From assembly GCF_027563465.1 (NCBI RefSeq), contig NZ_JAPFQA010000012.1:124001-188000 (forward strand): a DNA stretch of 64,000 nt. Reading direction: 5' to 3'. The position numbers and the translations under genes were made by a program. The stretch comes from Mesorhizobium qingshengii (GTDB lineage Bacteria; Pseudomonadota; Alphaproteobacteria; Rhizobiales; Rhizobiaceae). Positions 53,384 to 61,128 of this stretch are shown here, piece by piece. The notes under the pieces are model-generated. The model saw only the letters and a program-made list of their open reading frames with translations, searched no databases and had not been told where the DNA came from. The stretch's first letter is position 1; every line of letters starts with the position of its first letter.

Positions 53384-53507
53384 TCGAGACCTTTTTCCCG
53401 GGCCGGTGCTCAAGCTCCTCCCGAGGACCTTTCGGCACGCGTTTCAGAACGAGAGATAGAATGCGCAGGCCGGGTTCGCAATCGCCATACGCGAATTTGA
53501 AGCCGAT

Positions 53508-54227
53508 CTATGCCACTGGCCTGCGCCTGCGCCGGTGAGCGAGCCAGACCGCGACAATGCCGCCGCCAATGGCACCGACCACCAGTCCGGCCAGGCCGAT
53601 GAACGCGGCGAAATAGCCGCAGGCGCCTTCGAAGCAGCTCATGCTGGTGACATCGGCGATCACCGAACCGGCGAAGAAGCCGGCGACGGCGCCGATGACC
53701 GCGCCAAGGATGATACCGAGCAGGGCGGCGACGATCGAAACGAAGACCGGCGGCGCTTCGGTTTCCGGCTTGGCGTAGACGGTCTCGGCGCCTGAACCGC
53801 GGCGCAGCAGGTAGATGCAGAGCAAGCCGATGGCGATCTCGGCGCCGGTGATGGCCAGGCCTCTGGCCGAGAAGACGAAATCAGGCACGGCAAGCACATA
53901 GGCCTGCCTCGCCAGCAGCCAGATGATAATGACGATCTGCCAGATGGTGAAATGGCGCGGGAAACGCGCCGAGCGGCCGAAGGCGAGGCCAAGCAGGTAA
54001 AGCCCCCACAGGATGGTGACGACGTTGGCGGCGAGCCCGCCAAGGACGAGATAGAAGATCTTGTCCGGCAGGCCGGAATTCCCGACCAGCCACCAGGCCG
54101 ACGCCAGGCCATAGACCGACCACGCCATGACGAAGATGAGCCAGCCCACCGGCACGAAGGACAGCCCGCTGTCCGGCCGTCCGGCTGGCGTCTGTCCATT
54201 GCCCGGATTTACACTGCTTGATGTCAT
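53508..54227 (-). CDS. Hypothetical multi-pass membrane protein
   Basis: A 239-aa protein with about six to seven hydrophobic helices; the final two form a Gly/Ala-rich hairpin (ALLGIILGAVIGAVAGFFAGSV ... GLAGLVVGAIGGGIVAVWLAHRRRRR) reminiscent of glycine-zipper segments. Two Cys residues (CFEGACGYF) lie between them. The function is unknown. A start at ATG 54227 (MTSSSVNPGN) is favoured. Confidence 0.65.
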   Translation of the reverse strand: MTSSSVNPGNGQTPAGRPDSGLSFVPVGWLIFVMAWSVYGLASAWWLVGNSGLPDKIFYLVLGGLAANVVTILWGLYLLGLAFGRSARFPRHFTIWQIVIIIWLLARQAYVLAVPDFVFSARGLAITGAEIAIGLLCIYLLRRGSGAETVYAKPETEAPPVFVSIVAALLGIILGAVIGAVAGFFAGSVIADVTSMSCFEGACGYFAAFIGLAGLVVGAIGGGIVAVWLAHRRRRRPVA

Positions 54228-54595
54228 GCCCGGACGATGCCCCCGCAAAGCCTCCCTGTCACTCGACAGATGGCCGGGGTCGAAGTCAAGCGCGGCTGGC
54301 CTTGCGGCCTTGCCTGTGCACATCATTCGGGGGGCGGCGCCTCAAAACGGGTGCTCCGGCGGCGTCGTGAAACGCTGTGTGGCCGGCAAAGCGAATAGAC
54401 CGCCGTTATGGCTTGGCATTCGGCGCGGGATCGACTAGATGAGCCCCGCGCCTGTTGCTTTGACGGCTCAGGTGCAGGGGAAGGGTGTTAGCTGGTTGGC
54501 GGCATCCATGGAGCGGAATTTCCGCACCGCAGCCCCAAGGGAGATGCATATCCCCAACCCGCGTGGCGAAACCGGCCGGCGCGACATGCAAGGAC
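54228..54595. other. Gap without a gene before tRNA-Ser
   Basis: 368 bases holding the upstream region of the membrane protein gene and of the tRNA. Short frames are present, but none has protein-like pattern or a ribosome site. Nothing else was seen. Confidence 0.35.
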
Positions 54596-54685
54596 GGAGA
54601 GGTGGCCGAGTGGTTGAAGGCGCACGCCTGGAAAGTGTGTTTACGGGAGACCGTAACGCGGGTTCGAATCCCGCTCTCTCCGCCA
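54596..54685 (+). tRNA. tRNA-Ser (anticodon GGA)
   Basis: A 90-nt class II tRNA: acceptor GGAGAG pairs with CTCTCC before GCCA (CCA encoded), D-loop GGCCGAGTGGTTGAAGG, anticodon stem CACGC/GTGTG around loop CTGGAAA (anticodon GGA, reading UCC/UCU), a long variable arm (TTTACGGGAGACCGTAA) and the T-arm GCGGGTTCGAATCCCGC. The accessory region starts directly downstream, so its 3' end is a likely phage attachment site. Confidence 0.96.
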
Positions 54686-54810
54686 TTATATCAATAAATT
54701 CAACGAGTTAAACGGCAATTTTCGATTTACCCGCCAACCTTCCCGCCTATGCGAATTGCGCTTGATTGCAACGAATTGAGGCAAATCCCTGACGTCTGGC
54801 CGGCGACCCG

Positions 54811-55527
54811 CTAGGGGGCGACCAACTCGGCGAGCTTGGCCGCAACGTCTGCCATCGGATTTTCCGCCGTGCTCAGACCGCTGCGCGACGCGAGCATAGG
54901 ACTGACATCGCGCAGAGCTTCGTAGGTCGTGTTGTGCACGATGGGAACGAGCAAATCGCGCGCCAAAAGTGTCGAAAGTTCCTTGTCGGCTATGCCCCCA
55001 CTTTGGATGCGGTCCAAAAAGGCAGGGGTCACCAGTACGATTCCGACACGCGTCTTCGCTAGTCCCCTGTCAATTTCACGCAGCAATGGAGAGCCAAGAA
55101 TAACGTCCTTCTCGCTAAACCAGACGGTAACACTGAGCGACACCAGCAGATCGTGCAGTTCCTTCGCGGCTCCCTGCCGGTCGTCCCATGCGTGGCAAAG
55201 AAATACATCTAGACGATCAGCCTGGGGCGGTCGCTTTTCGACGGTCTCGCGGATCGGCGTGAGTGCCCGCACCTCGGCAGGAGTATACACCACGGACGAA
55301 CCGGCTCGTGACCACCTCGGCCTTGCGCCGCTGCCGGATCCGCCGCCGCTGCTTCGGCCGCCCCCGCTGCTGGACAAAGAGGAGTAGTACGGGGGAGAGT
55401 AAGACCCGTAGCTGCTGGACCTACTATAGCCGCTGTAGCGGCTGCCGTAGCTACCACCGCATTCAGGGCATTCCGCCCTAGCACTCGCTGTGCGATGACC
55501 ACGTGTTGGTGCTGTGCATCTTGCCAT
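54811..55527 (-). CDS. TIR-domain protein with zinc-ribbon-like N-terminus
   Basis: A 238-aa protein. Residues 1-25 (ARCTAPTRGH ... CPECGG) form a likely Cys-rich zinc-binding head; about 30-75 is Ser/Gly/Tyr low-complexity; about 100-235 is a TIR domain with DVFLCHAWDDRQGAAKEL, the WFSEKD motif holding the catalytic-type Glu139, and DRGLAKTRVGIVLVTPAFL. TIR domains with this Glu can hydrolyse NAD+ and act in anti-phage defence (family knowledge); the role here is inferred. ATG 55527 (MARC) is chosen; ATG 55551 has a better ribosome site. It lies next to the tRNA. Confidence 0.85.
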   Translation of the reverse strand: MARCTAPTRGHRTASARAECPECGGSYGSRYSGYSRSSSYGSYSPPYYSSLSSSGGGRSSGGGSGSGARPRWSRAGSSVVYTPAEVRALTPIRETVEKRPPQADRLDVFLCHAWDDRQGAAKELHDLLVSLSVTVWFSEKDVILGSPLLREIDRGLAKTRVGIVLVTPAFLDRIQSGGIADKELSTLLARDLLVPIVHNTTYEALRDVSPMLASRSGLSTAENPMADVAAKLAELVAP

Positions 55528-55604
55528 ATGGCCGACGCTAACAGGTACCATCGGCGCTCTCAAGCGCAGCGCAAAGCGAATTCGCCCGCTTGATCAGGCC
55601 ACCC

Positions 55605-55871
55605 CTACCTTCGCCCCTGTAGCTGGTCGTTTTCTTTCTTCGCTGCCTCTCGGCGCTTGTCAATCCAGGCAGCGAGGTCGAGCAGATGCACGCCCTTCGC
55701 CGCCTTCTGGCTGTGCTCGATCCGCACTACGGGCAAATCAATCTCGCCCTCGGTCGTTTTTCGCGCGAGCATTTGCGGCGTGAGGTGCTGGAAATAGTCG
55801 CGACATACCGCGTCGAGCGGGATGACCGCAGCGCCATTGTATTGCGCCATCAGAAGGAAAGCGGTGTTCAT
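55605..55871 (-). CDS. PrtN-type pyocin activator family protein
   Basis: An 88-aa protein with the whole pattern of the pyocin activator PrtN family: MNTAFLLMAQYNGAAVIPLDAVCRDYF, LTPQMLARKTTEGEIDLPVVRIE and HSQKAAKGVHLLDLAAWID. PrtN activates pyocin genes in Pseudomonas; homologues elsewhere are small DNA-binding-like proteins in mobile DNA. ATG 55871 has GAGG seven bases upstream. It lies between a TIR gene and an uncharacterised gene on the same strand. Confidence 0.85.
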   Translation of the reverse strand: MNTAFLLMAQYNGAAVIPLDAVCRDYFQHLTPQMLARKTTEGEIDLPVVRIEHSQKAAKGVHLLDLAAWIDKRREAAKKENDQLQGRR

Positions 55872-55964
55872 ATCAAAGCCTCGCTCCAGTAGGTTTCGCC
55901 CCTGCCCGGTAGAGCTTTTGCCTTGCTTTCGACCGCATCCGCAAGAGCTGCGATAAATGCAACA

Positions 55965-55990
55965 ACGGGCGTTGCGATCGCAACGCCCGT
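55965..55990. terminator. 26-nt perfect palindrome
   Basis: The 13-base halves (ACGGGCGTTGCGA and its complement) meet with no loop; the centre is GCGATCGC. It lies 23 bases after the stop of the 95-aa gene and 93 bases before PrtN, so it is probably a terminator or a recombination or protein-binding site. No long T-run follows on the minus strand. Confidence 0.55.
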
Positions 55991-56012
55991 CATCCCTTGC
56001 CCAGGGCGGATT

Positions 56013-56300
56013 TCAGTTCAGCGTTCCAGAGTTGGCATTCGTCCAATACGTCCCTTCAATCCAGGCGGCAGCTGTAGCCTTGATGCGGATTTCAGTTTCG
56101 CTCTGTGCTGGCAGAGAGGAGATCGTTTGCGCGATGGCAAAAGCCGGCGCGCTCGCCGCGTCGATCGCCGCGAACTCGTCATCAACGCTGATGTCGTCGG
56201 GCAGCGCGTCGATCTTCGCCTTGGAATAGAGCATCGCCTGTTGCAACAGGATGCCCAGGAAATTCATTTCGCCTTCGAACACAATGCCATTGCGGTCCAT
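56013..56300 (-). CDS. Hypothetical protein, phage-region
   Basis: A 95-aa product (MDRNGIVFEGEMNFLGILLQQ at the start, Ala-rich middle, ending EGTYWTNANSGTLN) of unknown function. The ATG at 56300 has GGAAGGA seven bases upstream, better than the longer frame. It diverges from the XRE regulator across a 140-base region with operator-like palindromes, so it is probably under its control. Confidence 0.6.
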   Translation of the reverse strand: MDRNGIVFEGEMNFLGILLQQAMLYSKAKIDALPDDISVDDEFAAIDAASAPAFAIAQTISSLPAQSETEIRIKATAAAWIEGTYWTNANSGTLN

Positions 56301-56336
56301 AGTTGCGTCCTTCCGTCTGGTTCGCTCAACGGTATC

Positions 56337-56430
56337 CTTTTTAGATAATCCGTTATCTATTATGGTCAACGAGAAAGGACCGGTTGTCAACCCTTTTTGG
56401 ATATCGTACTATCTTTTTTAGATATCGGAG
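56337..56430. promoter_or_regulatory. Operator-like palindromes between divergent genes
   Basis: TAGATAATCCGTTATCTA (56342-56359) is a perfect 7-bp-arm palindrome. A second site GATATCGTACTATC (56400-56413) shows GATA/TATC halves, and a direct word TTTTTAGATA recurs at about 56338 and 56415. They lie between the starts of the 95-aa gene and the XRE regulator, the standard place for a phage-type repressor to bind. Confidence 0.6.
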
Positions 56431-56440
56431 AGGAAAGCGA

Positions 56441-56680
56441 ATGATCAATGCTGAACAGATGCGCGCCGCTAGGGCGCTGCTGGACTGGACCCGCGATGAG
56501 CTCGCGGAGAAGTCTGGAGTGTCCGCGCCAACAATCAAGCTTATGGAGACGCGCGGCACCGAGCGAAGCGTAATCGCGACAGTGAATGCTGTTCAGATGG
56601 CGCTGGAGGAGGCTGGCGTTGCCTTCATCCCGGAGAACGGCGGAGGCGCCGGCGTGCGTCGAAGGGATAGGCGGTCATGA
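56441..56680 (+). CDS. Small XRE-family transcriptional regulator
   Basis: A 79-aa protein that is mainly one HTH: MINAEQMRAARALLDWTRDELAEKSGVSAPTIKLMETRG, followed by an amphipathic segment and a Gly/Arg tail. ATG 56441 has GGAGAGGAAAG upstream. It is the only plus-strand gene of the phage block and faces the six-gene operon; it probably represses the divergent gene and itself through the palindromes next to it. Confidence 0.85.
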   Translation: MINAEQMRAARALLDWTRDELAEKSGVSAPTIKLMETRGTERSVIATVNAVQMALEEAGVAFIPENGGGAGVRRRDRRS

Positions 56681-56771
56681 CCGCACGCCAGCGCGCTATA
56701 CATTCGCGAAGCTGTGGCGGTCACAGATCGAAAAGCGGGAGGCAAGCGCCGCTGGGCGAAAGCTAGCTGGC

Positions 56772-59267
56772 TCAGCGCCCAGGTCCGTCCTCCTTCTTCT
56801 GATGGTTGTTGCCGAATTGCTCGATCTCATCACCTAGCCACATGAGCGCTTTTCCCGGCAGGTAGGAAAGCGGCTGTAGCGCCCGGTTGGGCCAGGAATT
56901 TTCATAGTCATAGGGTGCGGGCTCCACGATAGGAGTTGGATCGCGCCCCTGCACAAAATCCTCGTAGCGCTGCACCACTTCTTCCTCGCTGGGCTTGCGG
57001 CCAAGCTCGCGCTCCAGATCGGTCGAAATCCCGCGCCGCAGATCAATCGGGATATCGGTGTACTTCACAACGACATCGACGGTTGAGTTGTCGCCGCGCT
57101 GACCGGCCTCGAATGCGAAGCCTTCACGCGACGTTGAACCGCTGAACAGGTTTGCGGCAGACGTGAACGGATTGGGGATCAGCCCGTATGACGGCGGCGC
57201 TGCGCCGTCCTTGATCACCACCGGCAGGAGCAGGCGGTTGATCATCGACTGAATTTCGAGCTGGTTCGGGTTTTTCTGGCTGGTGCGTTTAAACTCTTCC
57301 ATTTGCGCGGCCAATGCGTTCTGGAATTGCGCAACGCGCTTGGCTGCATCTTCTCGCGCGCTGTCCTGCTTCCCGGTCGTGGTAATGCCCACAGCTTCAA
57401 GCTGCGTCTGTGCCTGGGAGAACGCTTCTGTCAGATTGATCCCGTTCTCGCGCGCCTTCTTCTGATCGGTCAGCGCCGTGGTCTGGTTGCCCGTCAGTTC
57501 CTTGATCGCGTCCTTCGACAGACGGTCGCGGTAGTCGTTCAGGTCGACGTTGGCGAAATCGGTCGGGTTGGTCGCGGCGTACTTGCGCATGTCGTAAAGC
57601 AGCTTTTCATCACTATTGACATCGCGGCCCCGGTTCGCGGCTTCCTGATAGCTCCACGCTGCCGAAACAGCCGCCATGCCCGCCGCCTGACGGACTTCCA
57701 TAGGCACCTGATCGGGCGTCTGGCCCTGATCGATGTACTTCCACATTTCGGCCTTGGCTTGCTTCTCATTCGCCTCCTGGGCTTTGCTCTGAGCCTCCAT
57801 GGCCGAATAGAGCCGCTTGCGCGTGGCGTCCCTCACATCAGGATCGGAGATCGCGTTGAGCTTGGTCTCGATGTCATCATATGACGGCGCGACCGAGCGC
57901 GGGGCGATGCTGTTGTTGCGAGGCGCGACCGTGCCGGCGAATTGCGCACCGCCGCGCGAACCCTTCGGCTCGATGTGCCATGGCTCGTACTTCATCGGGA
58001 AATAGAGGCCGTACTTGCCCGCGTTCTGGTGAACCCAATCGACCACCTCTTGCGGCGCGTGCGACAGCGACGTTCCATTGTAGGCGAGATCGACCGCGCG
58101 GCCCTCGCCATGCTGCGAGCGGCCTGGAGGCGCGACCCATTTGCGCGCAGCTGCGACCGATCCATATTTCTTGACCGCCGCGCTGAATAGTTCGGCCTGC
58201 CGTTCGGGCGAGCGATAGCCGGAATAGATGCCGAGACCCTTGCGGATTTCGGGCGGCGCATCCTGCATCATCGCCGCGAGATTGGTAGCGAAGCTGTTGT
58301 CGAGATTGTCGACCGCGCCCGGCGACTTGTTGCTGACGGATTGCAGATAGGCGCGCGCCCGCGTCGGCCCGGCCTGTCCGATGCGCCTTGCCCCGCCGCC
58401 GCCGCTTGCCGGCGAAGCTCCGGACGCATCAGGCGTGGATGCCGCGCGACCGCCCGACAGGATCGCCTCAGCCTCGCGCTTGGATTTCTCCTGCACAAGC
58501 TCAGTTTCGAGCGACTGGCTCAGCGCGTACTGATCCGCGCCGGTCATCTGCTTGGCATTCGCCTTCATGTACTCGTCGGCGGCGATAGGGTCTTTCTGCG
58601 CGATGCGGAGCGCGATGTTCTTGTGAACGCCCGAGACGAAATCAGCTTCCTGGAGCTTCAATGTATCCGCGCCCCAGCCTTGCAATTCGCCCTGCCGGCG
58701 CAACTCCAATTGGCCCGCCGCGATGTATTTCTGAACCATCGAAGGGTTGTTGGCGTTCTTCATCGCTTGATCGCCAAACGTCTGAATGCTGCTTTTCAGA
58801 TCGTCAACTATGTAGGATTTCAGTGACTGTCCCTTATGCACCAGCCCTTGGCGGCGGCTGTCCAGTTCAAGCGGATCAATAGCCTTCGAGAACATGTTCT
58901 GCTGCGCAGGCGTGAGCTTGGCGGACGCCGCTACACTTTTCCGTAGGCCGCCGATGTCGCGATTGTATGTATCGAAAGCGTCGATCGCTGCCCGCCCATC
59001 CTTCTGCAAGAAGCCGCTATCGGGGTCATATTTGAGGCCGTCAGCCTCGGTAATGTATTGGTTCCGAGCGCGGCGTACTGCTGCTTCATCCTCAAGCGCC
59101 CTGACTTGGGCGATGGCATCGCCGGCCATGTCGAGACCGCGCGCTGCCGATTGCATGCCGCGACCAATGCCCGCGCCGAAGGCTTCCGCATTGGCGTTGG
59201 CGTCCAACTCCTGTTGGAAGATCGGGCGCATCGAAACGTCAGACTGGTATTCAGGAACGCGCGGCAT
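56772..59267 (-). CDS. Phage virion-type protein with embedded M15 peptidase
   Basis: An 831-aa protein, Ala/Gln-rich and helical, with a VanY-like M15 domain at about residues 335-440: IYSGYRSPERQAELFSAAV, the zinc motif SQHGEGRAVD (His386, Asp393) and the third ligand in EPWHIEP (His431). The rest resembles large internal or tail-ejection proteins of podoviruses, which carry a cell-wall hydrolase for DNA entry; the C-terminal half has further long helices. It is last in the six-gene operon and its stop lies 91 bases from the XRE gene end. Confidence 0.8.
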   Translation of the reverse strand: MPRVPEYQSDVSMRPIFQQELDANANAEAFGAGIGRGMQSAARGLDMAGDAIAQVRALEDEAAVRRARNQYITEADGLKYDPDSGFLQKDGRAAIDAFDTYNRDIGGLRKSVAASAKLTPAQQNMFSKAIDPLELDSRRQGLVHKGQSLKSYIVDDLKSSIQTFGDQAMKNANNPSMVQKYIAAGQLELRRQGELQGWGADTLKLQEADFVSGVHKNIALRIAQKDPIAADEYMKANAKQMTGADQYALSQSLETELVQEKSKREAEAILSGGRAASTPDASGASPASGGGGARRIGQAGPTRARAYLQSVSNKSPGAVDNLDNSFATNLAAMMQDAPPEIRKGLGIYSGYRSPERQAELFSAAVKKYGSVAAARKWVAPPGRSQHGEGRAVDLAYNGTSLSHAPQEVVDWVHQNAGKYGLYFPMKYEPWHIEPKGSRGGAQFAGTVAPRNNSIAPRSVAPSYDDIETKLNAISDPDVRDATRKRLYSAMEAQSKAQEANEKQAKAEMWKYIDQGQTPDQVPMEVRQAAGMAAVSAAWSYQEAANRGRDVNSDEKLLYDMRKYAATNPTDFANVDLNDYRDRLSKDAIKELTGNQTTALTDQKKARENGINLTEAFSQAQTQLEAVGITTTGKQDSAREDAAKRVAQFQNALAAQMEEFKRTSQKNPNQLEIQSMINRLLLPVVIKDGAAPPSYGLIPNPFTSAANLFSGSTSREGFAFEAGQRGDNSTVDVVVKYTDIPIDLRRGISTDLERELGRKPSEEEVVQRYEDFVQGRDPTPIVEPAPYDYENSWPNRALQPLSYLPGKALMWLGDEIEQFGNNHQKKEDGPGR

Positions 59268-59270
59268 TTA

Positions 59271-59591
59271 CTATTCTCCCGTGGTGATTGCGAGGCGATA
59301 GCCCTGACGAAATCCAGCTTCGACAATTGAAACGCCGGAACCCTCGAGCCAGACCTCTAGCCTTGAGAGTGACTTCTTCAGAGCAATGTACATGCGCGTC
59401 GGCGACGGACCGCCATCGGGGTCATCGGCGTACATCGCATCGAACAAGACGTTGGGCGTGACCGGCATTCCTCTGCCGCGCCAGACGGCTTGCAGAACGG
59501 CACGGTCGAGGCCCCTGATCTCATGTGAGGTAATGAGATTATCAAGCGCCTCCACGGTCACGGCGGCTTTGCAGCAGGGACAGACGGTCAT
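59271..59591 (-). CDS. Winged-helix protein with CPCC N-terminus
   Basis: A 106-aa product: an N-terminal CPCC pair (MTVCPCCKAAV) that could bind zinc, then a winged helix like the OmpR C-terminal DNA-binding domain (DRAVLQAVWRGRGMPVTPNVLFDAMYADD, RMYIALKKSLSRLEVWLEGSGV, GYRLAI). It has no receiver domain. It may regulate late phage transcription (inference). It overlaps the preceding gene by four bases and lies three bases before the virion gene. Confidence 0.7.
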   Translation of the reverse strand: MTVCPCCKAAVTVEALDNLITSHEIRGLDRAVLQAVWRGRGMPVTPNVLFDAMYADDPDGGPSPTRMYIALKKSLSRLEVWLEGSGVSIVEAGFRQGYRLAITTGE

Positions 59592-60262
59592 CTATAGCCG
59601 CGCCTCTTGGCTTCCTTGATCGCTGACCTCACCAGGCGCGGATCATTGCCCGCGCCATGACGCTCCAGGCTGGCGACGACGCCGGGACTGACCCTCTCCA
59701 TGTCGGCAATGAAACGGCGAGCAATGCCGATATCGGCCTCTGTGACGCCGGAAGCCGACAGTTCGGACATGCCCGCGACAAAGCCGGCCTCGATCTGCTC
59801 GGGCGTAGGTGGGGAGAAGCTGTCGGCGCTCTGCCGAACGATAGTAAAAGCCTCCTCAATCGTCGCCGGTTCGGTTCCGGCTGCGCGGAAATCCTCACTA
59901 AGCGCTGCCGTTGCTGCCTTCAAAGCGCTCGCCCGCTCAGTATCGCCGTCCTTCATCGCGTCGAGCGTGAACTGATCCAGTTCGCCGCCAACGGCGCGCT
60001 CGTAGTCCACCCCCTTCCTGGCCGCATCATCCTTGAAAAGCACTGCGGCGGGATCATCAGACTTTTCCCCGGCAGGAGGTGAGGCATCAGCCTTGCGCTC
60101 ACTCGGGAACGCAACGGCAGCGGCAGCGTCGGGCTTGCCGTGATTGCCCACCAAGCGCTGCTCCGCAGCTGTACGCTGTGCGTGCGCCCATTCCGGCACC
60201 GACGCAGGCCTCGAAGGTACGTCGTTTGGAAACAGGACGCTTGCGGCGTCTATCTCAGCCAT
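59588..60262 (-). CDS. Phage-operon hypothetical protein
   Basis: A 224-aa product of unknown function; acidic and Ala-rich N-terminal half (SPPAGEKSDDPAAVLF) and a helical C-terminal half with TPEQIEAGFVAGMSEL. It could be a scaffold or portal-associated protein (speculative). The start is ATG 60262, overlapping the previous stop by one base; the end overlaps the winged-helix gene by four bases. Confidence 0.6.
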   Translation of the reverse strand: MAEIDAASVLFPNDVPSRPASVPEWAHAQRTAAEQRLVGNHGKPDAAAAVAFPSERKADASPPAGEKSDDPAAVLFKDDAARKGVDYERAVGGELDQFTLDAMKDGDTERASALKAATAALSEDFRAAGTEPATIEEAFTIVRQSADSFSPPTPEQIEAGFVAGMSELSASGVTEADIGIARRFIADMERVSPGVVASLERHGAGNDPRLVRSAIKEAKRRGYR

Positions 60263-60846
60263 CACGCGGCCTCCTGTTCGCTTTTGTCAGCAAGCAAGAC
60301 GGCCCACGCCGAAGACGCGATTTCGGCGACGGACTTGCCTGAACCAGATAGCCGCGCACGGCCGTCGGCGAGCCTATGCAGCCGGTCTATCGCCATGACA
60401 GCCAGACCCATCTGGCCGACGACGCTACCCGACAAACGGAATTCTGCGCGACCTAGATGCTGGCGAATGGCTAGTTCATGCTCGCTCAGGTCAGGCAATG
60501 CGGCAGCGAATGCATCGATCGCCGCATCAATGCGTCCTGCGGCGGCCAGGAGGCCATTTGCGTGGCTCTTGGCCGTGTCGAGGTGGTTCTGGCGCACGGC
60601 CTCCGCCTTAGCCTCATGGGCGGCGGCTTCGGCCTCATGAGCGCGATCGAGCGCCCTCGACAGGATGCGGCGATCTACAGCCAGTCGCTCCAGCCGTAGA
60701 TTGATTTCGGCGGCTTTGCGGGCCGCGTCAGGAACGCCAGCAACCGCATTGACTGCGACATCATCGAATTCCAGGCCTAACGAAGTGACGAGCCTATCCA
60801 GCCCGGCGATCTTTTCGCCGATTTCTCGTGACGTTGCTTGGTCCAT
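60262..60846 (-). CDS. Phage-operon helical hypothetical protein
   Basis: A 194-aa protein predicted to be almost all helix (HEAEAAAHEAKAEAVRQNHLDTAKSHANG). It ends in SVAEIASSAWAVLLAD, which resembles the end of the adjacent 87-aa protein. The ATG at 60846 has been chosen because it is one base from the previous stop. Function unknown. Confidence 0.6.
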   Translation of the reverse strand: MDQATSREIGEKIAGLDRLVTSLGLEFDDVAVNAVAGVPDAARKAAEINLRLERLAVDRRILSRALDRAHEAEAAAHEAKAEAVRQNHLDTAKSHANGLLAAAGRIDAAIDAFAAALPDLSEHELAIRQHLGRAEFRLSGSVVGQMGLAVMAIDRLHRLADGRARLSGSGKSVAEIASSAWAVLLADKSEQEAA

Positions 60847-60847
60847 C

Positions 60848-61111
60848 TTAGGCCACTCCTGCCCAAGCTGCGGCGGCGAGTTCGGCGATTGTCTTGTCGC
60901 CTGCGATGGAGGGCTTCCCCATCGCATCCAGCGCGACTAGAGCAAGGCGCTCCTGATAAGCGCGCGGCGTATCGGACGCCGGGCGAGCCCGCCTGATTTC
61001 GACCTCAGCGGCGTCAATGACGGCCTTGGCCGCGCGGACCTGAATAATCAACGCGTCAAGCTCTGTTGCCTTCGTCTGGATCGTCGCGATGTTGGTGGCT
61101 ATGCTTGCCAT
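60848..61111 (-). CDS. Phage-operon small hypothetical protein
   Basis: An 87-aa product, helical, ending in KTIAELAAAAWAGVA, like the end of the next protein. The function is unknown; the shared ending suggests a common assembly contact or a duplicated module. It follows the terminase gene by 17 bases and is followed by one base then the next start. Confidence 0.6.
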   Translation of the reverse strand: MASIATNIATIQTKATELDALIIQVRAAKAVIDAAEVEIRRARPASDTPRAYQERLALVALDAMGKPSIAGDKTIAELAAAAWAGVA

Positions 61112-61128
61112 CAGTCTTTCCCTTTCTT

